Assembly: GCA_946411565.1 (NCBI GenBank)
Contig: CAMKEM010000001.1
Coordinates: 62,001 to 126,000 of the forward strand
Direction: 5' to 3'
Origin: an uncultured Prevotellaceae bacterium
Lineage (GTDB): Bacteria; Bacteroidota; Bacteroidia; Bacteroidales; Bacteroidaceae
Length of the DNA stretch: 64,000 nt
Shown: one piece after another, positions 35,370 to 44,088 of the stretch
Layout of the letters: the number at the start of each line of letters is the position of its first letter
Numbering within the stretch: position 1 is the stretch's first letter
The notes under the pieces: model-generated
Told to the model about the DNA's origin: nothing
What the model saw: the letters and a program-made list of their open reading frames with translations, nothing else
The model's database searches: none
Program-made: the position numbers and the translations under genes

Positions 35370-35485
35370 CCTACCCCGACCCTCCCAAAGGGAGGGAGCT
35401 GGAGGATGGTCTAATTGACAATGAATAATTAATAAAGAAATATACTATAAGACATCCTTCCCTTTGGGAAGGCTTAGTTAGGCTT
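35370..35485 (+). repeat. 116-bp two-palindrome leader element (copy 1)
   Basis: The left palindrome (CCCTCCCAAAGGGAGGG) and right palindrome (CCTTCCCTTTGGGAAGG) are joined by about 45 bp of AT-rich sequence. The element matches 39690-39809 over almost its full length and abuts the porin ATG at 35486. Its right half matches the repeat within kduI. Confidence 0.8.
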
Positions 35486-36799
35486 ATGAAAAGATTTATT
35501 GCTGCAATAGCCCTTATGGGCTGCATTGCGAACGCGAATGCTCAGGAGAGTAAGGATAACGAGACAGTTCAGGATGTGTATCCTTATAATACATTTGATA
35601 AGTGGAGAATAGGCGGCTACAGCGAACTTGTGGCAGCTTTCAAGGATTATGGCTCTAATCGTTTCTTCGGACATTCGAATGGTAACGTGAAGGAGAACCG
35701 CAGTACGATTGCGATTCCTCGTGCCACGATTGCTGGTGACTATAAATTCAACTCTAAGTGGATTTTCGGCTTAGAGGTTGAATTTGAGGCTGGCGGTGTA
35801 GGCACAGCATACGAACTAGAGAACACAGAGAACGGTGAGTATGAGACTGAGATAGAAAAAGGTGGTGAGGTTGCTCTGGAGCAGATGCATCTTACACGTC
35901 TTATAAATCGCGCATTCAATGTAAGAGTAGGTCACATGGTAGTGCCAGTTGGTCTTACCAACTCACATCACGAGCCTACACAGTTCTTCGGTACTGTGCG
36001 TCCAGAAGGCGAGACCTCCATTCTTCCTTGCACATGGCATGAAACTGGTCTTGAGTTTTTCGGAACAATAGGTAAAGGCTATGGCAGATTTGACTACGAG
36101 GCTCAGATTGTGTCAGGTCTCAACGCAAATGGTTTCGACCGCAATTCATGGGCGCGTGGTGCAAAGCAGGGTAAGTTTGAGGAGGATAATTTCACGAATC
36201 CAGCCTATGTACTTCGCGTGGATTATAGAGGTGTACCAGGACTTCGCTTAGGAGGTAGCATTTACTACTGCGCTAATGTGGGTGGCAATGCCGATAAGAC
36301 ACAGACATACGACGGACTCGGCAATATGCCTGTACGCATATATAACCTCGACGGGCAGTATAAGAATCAATGGATAGAGGCAAGGGCTAACATGATATAT
36401 GGAAGTCTAACAAACTCTCAGGTTCTTTCTGGTAAGAACGGTAAGCTGTCAAACAAATCAGGCTACACACGCCTAACACCGGTGGCACACAATGCCGTAA
36501 GCTATGGCGGTGAGGTAGGTCTGAAGATTGCAGGTCTGGCACAGGGAGAGAATTGTCCTGATATTATCCCATTTATGAGATATGAGTACTACAACCCTCA
36601 GGAGGATGTTAGAGGCTACTATACTGCAGAGGAACGTCTGAAGACAAGTATGTGGGTGATGGGCGTAAACTGGCGTGCAACATCCGACATTGTTGTTAAG
36701 GCAGACTACACCACACGAAAAATAGGTTGTGGAAAGTACAACTCCGAGAATGAATTCGCAATAGGCATTGCGTGGACGGGTTGGTTCGCGGAGAAGTAA
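35486..36799 (+). CDS. Outer-membrane porin-like barrel
   Basis: This 437-residue protein with a signal peptide (1-19) and beta-barrel sequence pattern resembles porins of the OprO/P-like group (RIGGYSELVAAF, IAIPRATIAGDYKFNSKW, FNVRVGHMVVPVGLTN, FAIGIAWTGWF). It starts a plus-strand run leading to CcsBA. Its substrate is unknown; the context suggests iron or haem-related solutes. The ATG is directly downstream of a palindromic leader element, so that structure may influence initiation. Confidence 0.78.
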   Translation: MKRFIAAIALMGCIANANAQESKDNETVQDVYPYNTFDKWRIGGYSELVAAFKDYGSNRFFGHSNGNVKENRSTIAIPRATIAGDYKFNSKWIFGLEVEFEAGGVGTAYELENTENGEYETEIEKGGEVALEQMHLTRLINRAFNVRVGHMVVPVGLTNSHHEPTQFFGTVRPEGETSILPCTWHETGLEFFGTIGKGYGRFDYEAQIVSGLNANGFDRNSWARGAKQGKFEEDNFTNPAYVLRVDYRGVPGLRLGGSIYYCANVGGNADKTQTYDGLGNMPVRIYNLDGQYKNQWIEARANMIYGSLTNSQVLSGKNGKLSNKSGYTRLTPVAHNAVSYGGEVGLKIAGLAQGENCPDIIPFMRYEYYNPQEDVRGYYTAEERLKTSMWVMGVNWRATSDIVVKADYTTRKIGCGKYNSENEFAIGIAWTGWFAEK

Positions 36800-36847
36800 A
36801 TGTAAAGTTGAAAGAATAAGAATAATATAAAGTAAAAACAAAAAACA

Positions 36848-38047
36848 ATGAACAAGATTTTCAAAGCTTCAATTTTTGCAGTTGCAGCACTTGCAACAGT
36901 GAGTCTTACATCATGTAGCGATGATGATGATGACAAGAATGATCCAGTTGATCCAAATGCTTATGCCCAGGATCTTGATTACGACTCAGAAAACGCTGCG
37001 GCATGGGGCAACTATGCAGTAAACGTGGCAAAGCTCCTCAATGATGACTCTCAGGCTCTCTATGATGAGTGGAACAACAGTTTCGCAAAGAGCTTCAAGA
37101 ACCACGACGCTGCTTCTGGTTATAAATCAGCTTTAGATTGCGTAAAGCAGATTATCGAAGGATGTGTTGATATTGCCAATGAGGTTGGTACGGCAAAGAT
37201 TGGCGAGCCAGTAGATTACTGGAACTCAAACGAGAAGACACAGGCACTCTATGCTGTGGAGTCATGGTATTCATGGCACTCTCGTGACGACTATAAGAAC
37301 AACATTCTCTCTATTGCAAACTCTATGCTCGGACAGCCAATTACAGGTTCTCCTGCAAAGTACGACTATCAGACAGCAATGAAACAGGGTAATCTGACAC
37401 AGAACTCTGTTATCGTAAAGTGTATGTCAAACGATAATCTCCGTGCAGCTTCAATCGCAGTATGGCAGAACGTAGGCAAGGCATGGTCAGCTATCGACGC
37501 TATCCCACAGCCTTTCCGTAACAACATCGGTTCAAACGAGGCTGCTGCAGCTATGGATGCTTGCGAAGCACTAGTAAAGAGCCTTAAAGCACTTAACGGT
37601 CTTGTAGATGACAACCTTTCAGAGAAGGATTGTCAGGCTATCGTAGATCAGTTTGTTGACAAGGTAGCACTTCCTACATACAAGGATCTTGCAGCAAAGA
37701 ACAAGGCTCTCCTCACAGCTGTTCAGGCATTGCAGAAGAATCCTTCAAACGCAACATGCGAGGCTGCATGTGAGGCTTGGCTTGCATCACGTCAGCCATG
37801 GGAGACATCAGAGGCATTCCTCTTCGGCCCTGTTTCAGAACTTGGTCTTGACCCTAACATGGATTCATGGCCTTTGGATCAGGCTGGTATCGTACAGGTA
37901 ATGAAGGAGCAGAAATGGTCTTCTTTCCAGTGGACTGGTGAGTACGCCGAGGGTAATGAGGCTATCGAGGCAGCACAGTCACTCCGTGGTTTCCACACAC
38001 TTGAGTACCTTCTCTTCAAGGACGGTAAGGCAAGAACAGTAAAGTAA
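36848..38047 (+). CDS. Imelysin-family lipoprotein
   Basis: This 399-residue lipoprotein has lipobox LTSC with Cys at 23, followed by an acidic stretch, then an imelysin (peptidase M75-like) domain. The GxHxxE signature appears near the C-terminus as RGFHTLEYLLF. Imelysin proteins are iron-regulated, and in several bacteria they accompany a di-haem oxidoreductase; their function is thought to be iron-related rather than proteolytic. Here it precedes such an oxidoreductase, which supports the assignment. Confidence 0.88.
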   Translation: MNKIFKASIFAVAALATVSLTSCSDDDDDKNDPVDPNAYAQDLDYDSENAAAWGNYAVNVAKLLNDDSQALYDEWNNSFAKSFKNHDAASGYKSALDCVKQIIEGCVDIANEVGTAKIGEPVDYWNSNEKTQALYAVESWYSWHSRDDYKNNILSIANSMLGQPITGSPAKYDYQTAMKQGNLTQNSVIVKCMSNDNLRAASIAVWQNVGKAWSAIDAIPQPFRNNIGSNEAAAAMDACEALVKSLKALNGLVDDNLSEKDCQAIVDQFVDKVALPTYKDLAAKNKALLTAVQALQKNPSNATCEAACEAWLASRQPWETSEAFLFGPVSELGLDPNMDSWPLDQAGIVQVMKEQKWSSFQWTGEYAEGNEAIEAAQSLRGFHTLEYLLFKDGKARTVK

Positions 38048-38049
38048 AA

Positions 38050-38134
38050 ACGGCCTCTCCCCCGTTGGGAGGGAGCCGGAGCGCAAAAGGTAATAAAAAT
38101 CAGGACTATCCTTCGCGTAAGGCGAGGGATAGTC
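38050..38134. repeat. Two GC-rich palindromes between imelysin and di-haem genes
   Basis: The first (38050-38090, GGCCTCTCCC...GGGAGCCGGAG) is of the same family as the insert in the ccsBA gene. The second is a hairpin of GACTATCC with GGATAGTC (38104-38134) with a further complementary inner part. Both would lie in the mRNA. Confidence 0.65.
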
Positions 38135-38146
38135 ATCTATGTAAAT

Positions 38147-39688
38147 ATGAAAACATTTTTGAACTATACGATAGCAATGCTGATGCCGCTCTGTCTGTGG
38201 TCTTGTTCGGAGGACACGGAAGGAGTGGACGAATTCCTTGAGGTGCATGCCAATGATCTGACGAAATGGGGATTGTCGGCAGGTACTTCTACTATTTTCT
38301 GGGATTCGTCAAAGGCATACGACATTGATGCCGAATGGCTTTCGGGAAAATATGCTACCCGTTTCCAGCATGGCAACAGACTTTACGACAACGTAACGGA
38401 TAATTATGGTCCTGTATATGCCGGATACTCATGCGCTTCTTGTCACATGAACGCAGGAAGAACGAATCCGGGGGTATGGAATCAGATAGGCACAGATGCC
38501 GATGGTACGCCAGTATATGGCTCTGGCACTAACGGAATGTCGGCAATGTTGATTTACGTTGCAAGAAAGAATGGCGTTTTCTTTCAGGACTATGGTCGTG
38601 TGCTCCATGATCAGACAATCTACGGCGTGACACCAGAGGGCAAGGTGGAGATTCGCTATAACTATGAGAAAGGCACATTCCCCGATGGTGAGACTTACGA
38701 GCTTGCACATCCAAACTTCAAGGTTGTGAAGTGGTATAAGAAGATGTGGGATGATGTAAAGAAAGACTCCGTGACGATAAATCCAGAGGATTTGTTCTGT
38801 ACCGTGCGCATTCCTCTCAGACACGTTGGTATGGGACAGATGATGGCTATTGACCGTGCTGAAATTGAAAGACTTGCTGCGCAGAGCAACTATCCTGAAT
38901 ATGGGATTTCTGGCAGATGCAATTACATTACGGAGAAAGGTGTGAAGAGCATCGGACTTTCGGGCAATAAGGCGCAGCATCTTGACCTCACCGTGGAACT
39001 TGGTTTCTCAAGTGATATGGGTGCTACGAACTCACGCTATCCAGAGGAGATTTGCGAAGGACAAAGGCAGATGAAGGAAGGCTCGATAATGGGACTTACA
39101 TACGACAAACTCGATGTTTCGGCAGAGGATATGGAGGACGTGGATCTCTATCTGCATAGCCTTGGCGTTCCTGCAAGAAGACTTGGCAGTACCACGACAA
39201 AGGTTACTCTGACACGTTCAAACGGCACAACGGTTACGATGACCGAACGTGAGGCTGTTCAAAGAGGAGAAAAGATGTTCTTCGAGGCTAAGTGTCATCT
39301 ATGCCATGTCACCACGCTTCATACACGTCCACGAGGTGCAACATTGCTTTGCGGTACTGAGCTGCCTTGGCTTGGTAGTCAGACAATACATCCATATACC
39401 GACTATCTATTGCACGACATGGGTTCGGAAATTATGGGTGTAGGCTTGAACGACAACTACACAAGCGGCTTGGCGCGTGGCAATGAATGGCGCACAACGC
39501 CACTCTGGGGCATCGGATTGCAAAAGAAAGTGAACGGACATACATACTTCCTGCATGACGGAAGAGCCCGCAATTTCAAGGAGGCTATTCTCTGGCATGG
39601 CGGCGAAGGTCTTGCTTCACGAAACCTGTTTATGAAGATGGATAGGGCTGACAGGGATGCGATGATTAAGTTCTTGGAGAGCCTCTAA
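38147..39688 (+). CDS. Di-haem oxidoreductase (DUF1111 family)
   Basis: This 513-residue periplasmic protein is anchored by a lipobox-like signal (LWSC, Cys about 19). It has two CXXCH haem-c sites, CASCH at 96-100 and CHLCH at 383-387, plus the family tail GRARNFKEAILWHGGE. It belongs to the di-haem oxidoreductase/putative peroxidase group that is often paired with imelysin. It needs covalent haem attachment, for which CcsBA is encoded three genes downstream. The electron donor and substrate are not known. Confidence 0.9.
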   Translation: MKTFLNYTIAMLMPLCLWSCSEDTEGVDEFLEVHANDLTKWGLSAGTSTIFWDSSKAYDIDAEWLSGKYATRFQHGNRLYDNVTDNYGPVYAGYSCASCHMNAGRTNPGVWNQIGTDADGTPVYGSGTNGMSAMLIYVARKNGVFFQDYGRVLHDQTIYGVTPEGKVEIRYNYEKGTFPDGETYELAHPNFKVVKWYKKMWDDVKKDSVTINPEDLFCTVRIPLRHVGMGQMMAIDRAEIERLAAQSNYPEYGISGRCNYITEKGVKSIGLSGNKAQHLDLTVELGFSSDMGATNSRYPEEICEGQRQMKEGSIMGLTYDKLDVSAEDMEDVDLYLHSLGVPARRLGSTTTKVTLTRSNGTTVTMTEREAVQRGEKMFFEAKCHLCHVTTLHTRPRGATLLCGTELPWLGSQTIHPYTDYLLHDMGSEIMGVGLNDNYTSGLARGNEWRTTPLWGIGLQKKVNGHTYFLHDGRARNFKEAILWHGGEGLASRNLFMKMDRADRDAMIKFLESL

Positions 39689-39689
39689 A

Positions 39690-39809
39690 AGCCTCCCCCG
39701 ACCCTCCCAAAGGGAGGGAGTTGGAGGTCGGTTTAATTGATAATGAATAAACAATAAATAAAAATACTATAATACATCCTTCCCCTTGGGAAGGCTTGGT
39801 TAGGCTTAA
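39690..39809 (+). repeat. Two-palindrome leader element (copy 2)
   Basis: This is nearly identical in layout to 35370-35485: a left palindrome around CCCTCCCAAAGGGAGGG, AT-rich spacer, and right palindrome CCTTCCCCTTGGGAAGG followed by CTTGGTTAGGCTT. It ends six bases before the second porin ATG. Confidence 0.8.
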
Positions 39810-39814
39810 ACATT

Positions 39815-41071
39815 ATGAAAAAGATATACCTTGCTGCATGTGCAGCGATGATGGCATTAACTGTAAATGCCGAGAATGTAGAGAATGAGATAAACAGCAC
39901 AAGCGAGGCTCAGGCTTCGGAGAACTACGACGCAGAGAATGGCGTGGTGACTATCGGAAGTGATAGAATGTTCCAAATAGAATCGAAAGACGGGAAATTC
40001 TCTTTCAAGCCATATCTGATGATACAGTCAACTGCCAATTTCCACTACTATGACGATGAGGGACTTGACAAGGCGTATAATCAGGATAACGTGGCAAACT
40101 CAGGTTTCGCTATGCCATACGCAGTACTTGGCTTTACAGGTAAGGCTTTCAGCAACATCACCTACAACCTTTCAATAAATGCGGCTGCTTCTGGAGCAAA
40201 CATACTTCAGCAGGCTTGGTTTGACGTGAAGGTAAGTGACGGATTTGCAGTAAAGGTGGGTAAATTCAAGACACCTTTCACAAGCGCATATCTCACAACT
40301 CTTGGCGAGACTCTTATGCCATGTGTTCCAACTTCCCTCACAGCTACGACCATTATGCCATATTCCTTGAACGCTGTATGTCCGAAGATAGGTACAGGCT
40401 TCGATATGGGCGTGATGATACATGGTAAGATGAGCAAGCAATGGGGCTATGAATTGGGGTTGTTCAACGGTACAGGTGCAGGTTCAAACTCTGCAACAAA
40501 GACATTCTCTGACGATTGGCACATTCCTTCTTTGCTCTATGCAGGAAGAATAGCATGGACTCCCTTTGGCACTATGCCAAGAACACAGGGAAACGCGAAG
40601 ATGCTTAACGAGAACAAACTTGAGGTGGCTATTTCTGGAAGCGTAAATGTGGAATCTGAAAGCGAGAGTACAAATGATACCCGAATGGGGTTCGAGGTTT
40701 CATACCTTCACAATCGCTGGTATTTCTCAGGCGAGGCATATTGGATGAATGTGGGATTCACTGAGCGCCAGAAGATTGACGAGACATACGACTTCATAGG
40801 TGGATATGTTCAGGCAGGATATTTCGTAGCACCACAATGGCAGTTGGCTGCCCGTTATGATTTCATGGATAGAAACGGAAGTAGCAAGGATGGTGTTCTG
40901 AATATGCCGGCTGTTGGTTGTAACTATTTCATCAAGAATAGCGGCTTGAAGTTGTCTGCTATGTATCAGTATATCGGCAGAACAGGACACGAGACACAGC
41001 TTGACAGAGACAACGACGACCTCGGCGTGGCAAAACATAGTGCGGTGGTAATGCTGCAATACACTTTCTAA
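39815..41071 (+). CDS. Second porin-like outer-membrane barrel
   Basis: This 418-residue protein with a signal peptide (1-19, ending VNA) resembles phosphate-selective or OprO/P-like porins (FSFKPYLMIQSTANFHYY, FAVKVGKFKTPFTSAYL, FDMGVMIHGK, QYIGRTGHE, ending VVMLQYTF). It lies between the di-haem oxidoreductase and the cytochrome lipoprotein, in the same direction. It is not close in sequence to the 35486 porin but shares the preceding leader element. The substrate is unknown. Confidence 0.8.
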   Translation: MKKIYLAACAAMMALTVNAENVENEINSTSEAQASENYDAENGVVTIGSDRMFQIESKDGKFSFKPYLMIQSTANFHYYDDEGLDKAYNQDNVANSGFAMPYAVLGFTGKAFSNITYNLSINAAASGANILQQAWFDVKVSDGFAVKVGKFKTPFTSAYLTTLGETLMPCVPTSLTATTIMPYSLNAVCPKIGTGFDMGVMIHGKMSKQWGYELGLFNGTGAGSNSATKTFSDDWHIPSLLYAGRIAWTPFGTMPRTQGNAKMLNENKLEVAISGSVNVESESESTNDTRMGFEVSYLHNRWYFSGEAYWMNVGFTERQKIDETYDFIGGYVQAGYFVAPQWQLAARYDFMDRNGSSKDGVLNMPAVGCNYFIKNSGLKLSAMYQYIGRTGHETQLDRDNDDLGVAKHSAVVMLQYTF

Positions 41072-41106
41072 AAGTATAAAGTAGAAAGTAAAAAGTCATT
41101 TACAAT

Positions 41107-41811
41107 ATGAAATTACATTACACCTTACTCTTTCCACTTTCCACTCTATTGCTAATTTCATGCGACGACGGATTCGTGACAGATCCTGTGTATGAGAGCA
41201 AGCAGACTGGATATAACGTGAAAATAACGGGCAGTTTCGATGGTGTGGATCAATGGACCGACAACTATAACGTGGTTGTGGCTGCATTCAGCGAGGATGA
41301 TGAATATTCAAGCATCCAGAAAACCATTCAGACTGACGGCGAAGAGACATCAATCACGCTTAGTAATGTGCCTTCTAATGCAAAAACAATAGAGATTGCC
41401 GTTACCAACACACTAAGAAAGCGTATTTCAACGTTTTATAGATATGATGTAGAGAATGTATCTGCTGATGATACCGTAAGAATTGATGTCGGAAAGCAGA
41501 ATGTGAGTATGTTCTCTGCAATTAACAATACGATATTCCAAGGCACAGCAACCACATGTTCACGATGCCATAGTGGCGAAAAGGCTGCACGAGGACTTGA
41601 CCTCTCAGCAGAAAATGCCTACAAGAACCTTGTGAGTGTGAAGAGCAACAAGGATGCAACGCTGAACCGCGTGACGGCTGGAGATGCAGAAAACAGTATG
41701 CTCTACAAGATAATCACAGACGATAGCGGTTTCCACAAAGGATTCTTCTCTGATTATGGAGCCTTCGTGAATATCATCAAGTCATGGATAGATAATGGCG
41801 CAAAAGAATAA
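41107..41811 (+). CDS. Cytochrome c-type lipoprotein
   Basis: This 234-residue lipoprotein has lipobox LISC with Cys at 19, an N-terminal beta-rich domain of about 120 residues and a C-terminal mono-haem region with CSRCH at 151-155. Conserved text after the haem site (GLDLSAENAYKNLV...NSMLYKII) is typical of planctomycete/Bacteroidetes-type cytochrome c domains, and Met or His after it could be the axial ligand. Its 3' end overlaps the ccsBA start by 17 bp, so the two are likely translationally coupled and CcsBA probably matures it. Confidence 0.8.
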   Translation: MKLHYTLLFPLSTLLLISCDDGFVTDPVYESKQTGYNVKITGSFDGVDQWTDNYNVVVAAFSEDDEYSSIQKTIQTDGEETSITLSNVPSNAKTIEIAVTNTLRKRISTFYRYDVENVSADDTVRIDVGKQNVSMFSAINNTIFQGTATTCSRCHSGEKAARGLDLSAENAYKNLVSVKSNKDATLNRVTAGDAENSMLYKIITDDSGFHKGFFSDYGAFVNIIKSWIDNGAKE

Positions 41812-43903
41812 AATATTACGAATATTACCATTTATGATAGTTGCTGCGGTGGTCATAGTTATGGCCATCGCAACAATTGTTGAAAAGATACACGGCACTA
41901 CGTTCGTCAGCACAAAGATATACTCCACATGGTGGTTTTCTGCCATCTGGGGCATACTTGCCATTGCATCAATAGCAAGAATTATCACCAGCGGAATGCA
42001 AAAGACATTGACGGTACTGACGCTTCATATCTCTTTTGTCGTGATTCTTGCAGGAGCCATAACCACTCACCTCACATCGAAGAAAGGCTATCTGCATCTT
42101 CGCTGTGGCGAAACAGCAAGGCTATACACTGAGCAAAGCAACAACGGCGATATGCGAACCGCAACCCTGCCCTTCTCCGTAAAACTTAATGACTTCAACA
42201 TTAAGAACTACGAGGGAACAACAACTCATTCCGATTATGCCTCTCATCTCACTTTTTCCACGGATGGAGGTAGCACTAACGAAACTGTTTCCATGAATAA
42301 TATCGCCGTGGTGGAAGGCTATCGTTTCTATCAGACCTCTTTCGACCAGGACATGAAGGGTAGCATATTGACAATAACGTATGACCCTTACGGCACAGGA
42401 ATAACTTATATCGGCTACGGATTGCTGATCGTAAGTGCAATATTACTCTTGCTTCTTAGAACACCAAGAATAAAGCAACTATACAGACAACTTAACGGAA
42501 GTAGGGTGTTGGCTATTGGATGCCTGGTGTTGATGACAGCAAGCACATTTGCCAAAACTCCCGTAATGGCGAGGGAAGATGCAGAAAAGGCAGAGAGAAA
42601 GCTGATAGTATATAACGGAAGGGTATGTCCGCTAAACACGCTGGCACATGATTTCTGTCTGAAAATCACAGGAAAGACCTCATACAAAGGACTTTCTGCC
42701 GAACAACTTCTTCTTTCTTTGCCTATGGCTCCAGAGGAATGGAGCGAAAAGCCACTTCTGAAGATAAAGAACAAGGCTTTGAAAGAAAGACTTGGCATCA
42801 AAACCGACCTTGCTCGTATCAAAGATTTTTACGAGAACGACGGAAGATACAAGCTCGATATCCTTCTCAATGAGCAGATGAACAAGGCCGAAGAAGATCA
42901 GGACAAAAAACTTGTACGCTCAATATATGATGTTGACGAACAGATTTCCCTTATCAATGCTGCCGTAACAGGCAAGCTCATAGAGCCTTACAAAGGCAAT
43001 AATCCTCCAAGCGAGACTCGTATCTCTGCCGAGATTTTATATAATCAGCAGCCGTTCACAGTTGTTGGTGCATTTATGATTCTGGCTGGCATCCTTATAA
43101 TTGTGATTGCAATGGCCTCTCCCCCCGCCCTCTCCCGTAGAGAGGGAGCCGGAGAGCGAAAAGACAAAAGTCAAAAAGCAAAAGACTTTAGCCCTTTCAT
43201 TTTTCATTGTTCATTTTTCATTTTATTTATTATCTCCGCCTTTCAACTTGCCGTATTCCTTCTCCGTTGGTATGTCTCTGGCAACATTCCACTATCTAAC
43301 GGCTATGAGACAATGGCATTCGTATCGCTATCAACCTCTTTGCTGACATTATTGGCTATCTGGATGCTCAGAAAACAGCCATTCGTCTGCAATACCGTGA
43401 CGATAGGCGGACTGATGATTGCGGGTCTCACATTACTTGTGGCTCATCTATCAGAAATGTCACCTCAGATAACATCTTTGATGCCTGTTCTTCATTCTCC
43501 TTGGCTCACCACTCACGTATCTCTGATAATGGTTTCATACTCGCTCTTCGCCTTTATGGCGGTAATAGCAGGTGTTGACCTTGTGAAGAGAGACGCCCGA
43601 CTTGATGCCCTCAACCGACTGATGCTCTATCCTGCAGAGATATTCCTTACAATAGGAATATTCCTCGGCGCAATATGGGCAAACCAGTCTTGGGGAACAT
43701 ATTGGAGCTGGGATCCTAAGGAAGTATGGGCTTTGATATCAATGCTTATCTACTGCGTACCTCTTCATGTTGGCTCATTACCGGTAATGCGCAAGGCAAA
43801 GGTACATGACATTTATCTGATAATAGCATTTCTGTCAATCCTAATGACCTATTTCGGGGTTAATTATTTATTAGGAGGCATGCACAGCTATGCTGGCAAC
43901 TAA
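41795..43903 (+). CDS. Fused CcsBA/ResBC cytochrome c haem-lyase with a repeat-encoded insert
   Basis: This 702-residue membrane protein fuses a ResB/CcsB-like N-terminal half with a CcsA C-terminal half. CcsA's tryptophan-rich haem motif is seen as WGTYWSWDPKEVWALI near residue 630. System II proteins export haem and attach it to CXXCH sites. Residues of about 440-472 (ASPPALSRREGAGERKDKSQ and following) sit between predicted membrane helices and come from a palindromic repeat joined to an AT-rich AAAAGTCAAAAG-type dyad. They look like a tolerated insertion in a loop. It is the terminal gene of the haem-c module. Confidence 0.88.
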   Translation: MAQKNKILRILPFMIVAAVVIVMAIATIVEKIHGTTFVSTKIYSTWWFSAIWGILAIASIARIITSGMQKTLTVLTLHISFVVILAGAITTHLTSKKGYLHLRCGETARLYTEQSNNGDMRTATLPFSVKLNDFNIKNYEGTTTHSDYASHLTFSTDGGSTNETVSMNNIAVVEGYRFYQTSFDQDMKGSILTITYDPYGTGITYIGYGLLIVSAILLLLLRTPRIKQLYRQLNGSRVLAIGCLVLMTASTFAKTPVMAREDAEKAERKLIVYNGRVCPLNTLAHDFCLKITGKTSYKGLSAEQLLLSLPMAPEEWSEKPLLKIKNKALKERLGIKTDLARIKDFYENDGRYKLDILLNEQMNKAEEDQDKKLVRSIYDVDEQISLINAAVTGKLIEPYKGNNPPSETRISAEILYNQQPFTVVGAFMILAGILIIVIAMASPPALSRREGAGERKDKSQKAKDFSPFIFHCSFFILFIISAFQLAVFLLRWYVSGNIPLSNGYETMAFVSLSTSLLTLLAIWMLRKQPFVCNTVTIGGLMIAGLTLLVAHLSEMSPQITSLMPVLHSPWLTTHVSLIMVSYSLFAFMAVIAGVDLVKRDARLDALNRLMLYPAEIFLTIGIFLGAIWANQSWGTYWSWDPKEVWALISMLIYCVPLHVGSLPVMRKAKVHDIYLIIAFLSILMTYFGVNYLLGGMHSYAGN
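43113..43222. repeat. Palindromic repeat plus AAAGTC dyad inside ccsBA
   Basis: The first 50 bp match the 38050-38090 repeat family. The next 60 bp are A-rich GACAAAAGTC and CATTTTTCATTG words like the intergenic dyads at 44.0 and 57.7 kb. Both are in frame. Confidence 0.65.
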
Positions 43904-43955
43904 TCATCATTAGTAGGTATTTTCCTTTTTAAGAAGGAAGAATTTATCATTGTTT

Positions 43956-43987
43956 TTTGGTATTCTTACCAAAATGCAGTAACTTTG
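43956..43987 (+). promoter_or_regulatory. Promoter of the RidA/FkbO-like gene
   Basis: TTTG at 43956-43959, 20-bp spacer, TAACTTTG at 43980-43987, matching consensus. The leader (about 95 nt) contains an AT-rich dyad (44004-44032 with 44044-44076). Confidence 0.75.
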
Positions 43988-44088
43988 CAAATGAAAATAA
44001 AATAATGAAAAATGAAAAATTATAAAATACAGTTTAGCGTGACCTGTATTTTTCATTTCCCCCATTTTTCATTTTTAATTTAATAACA

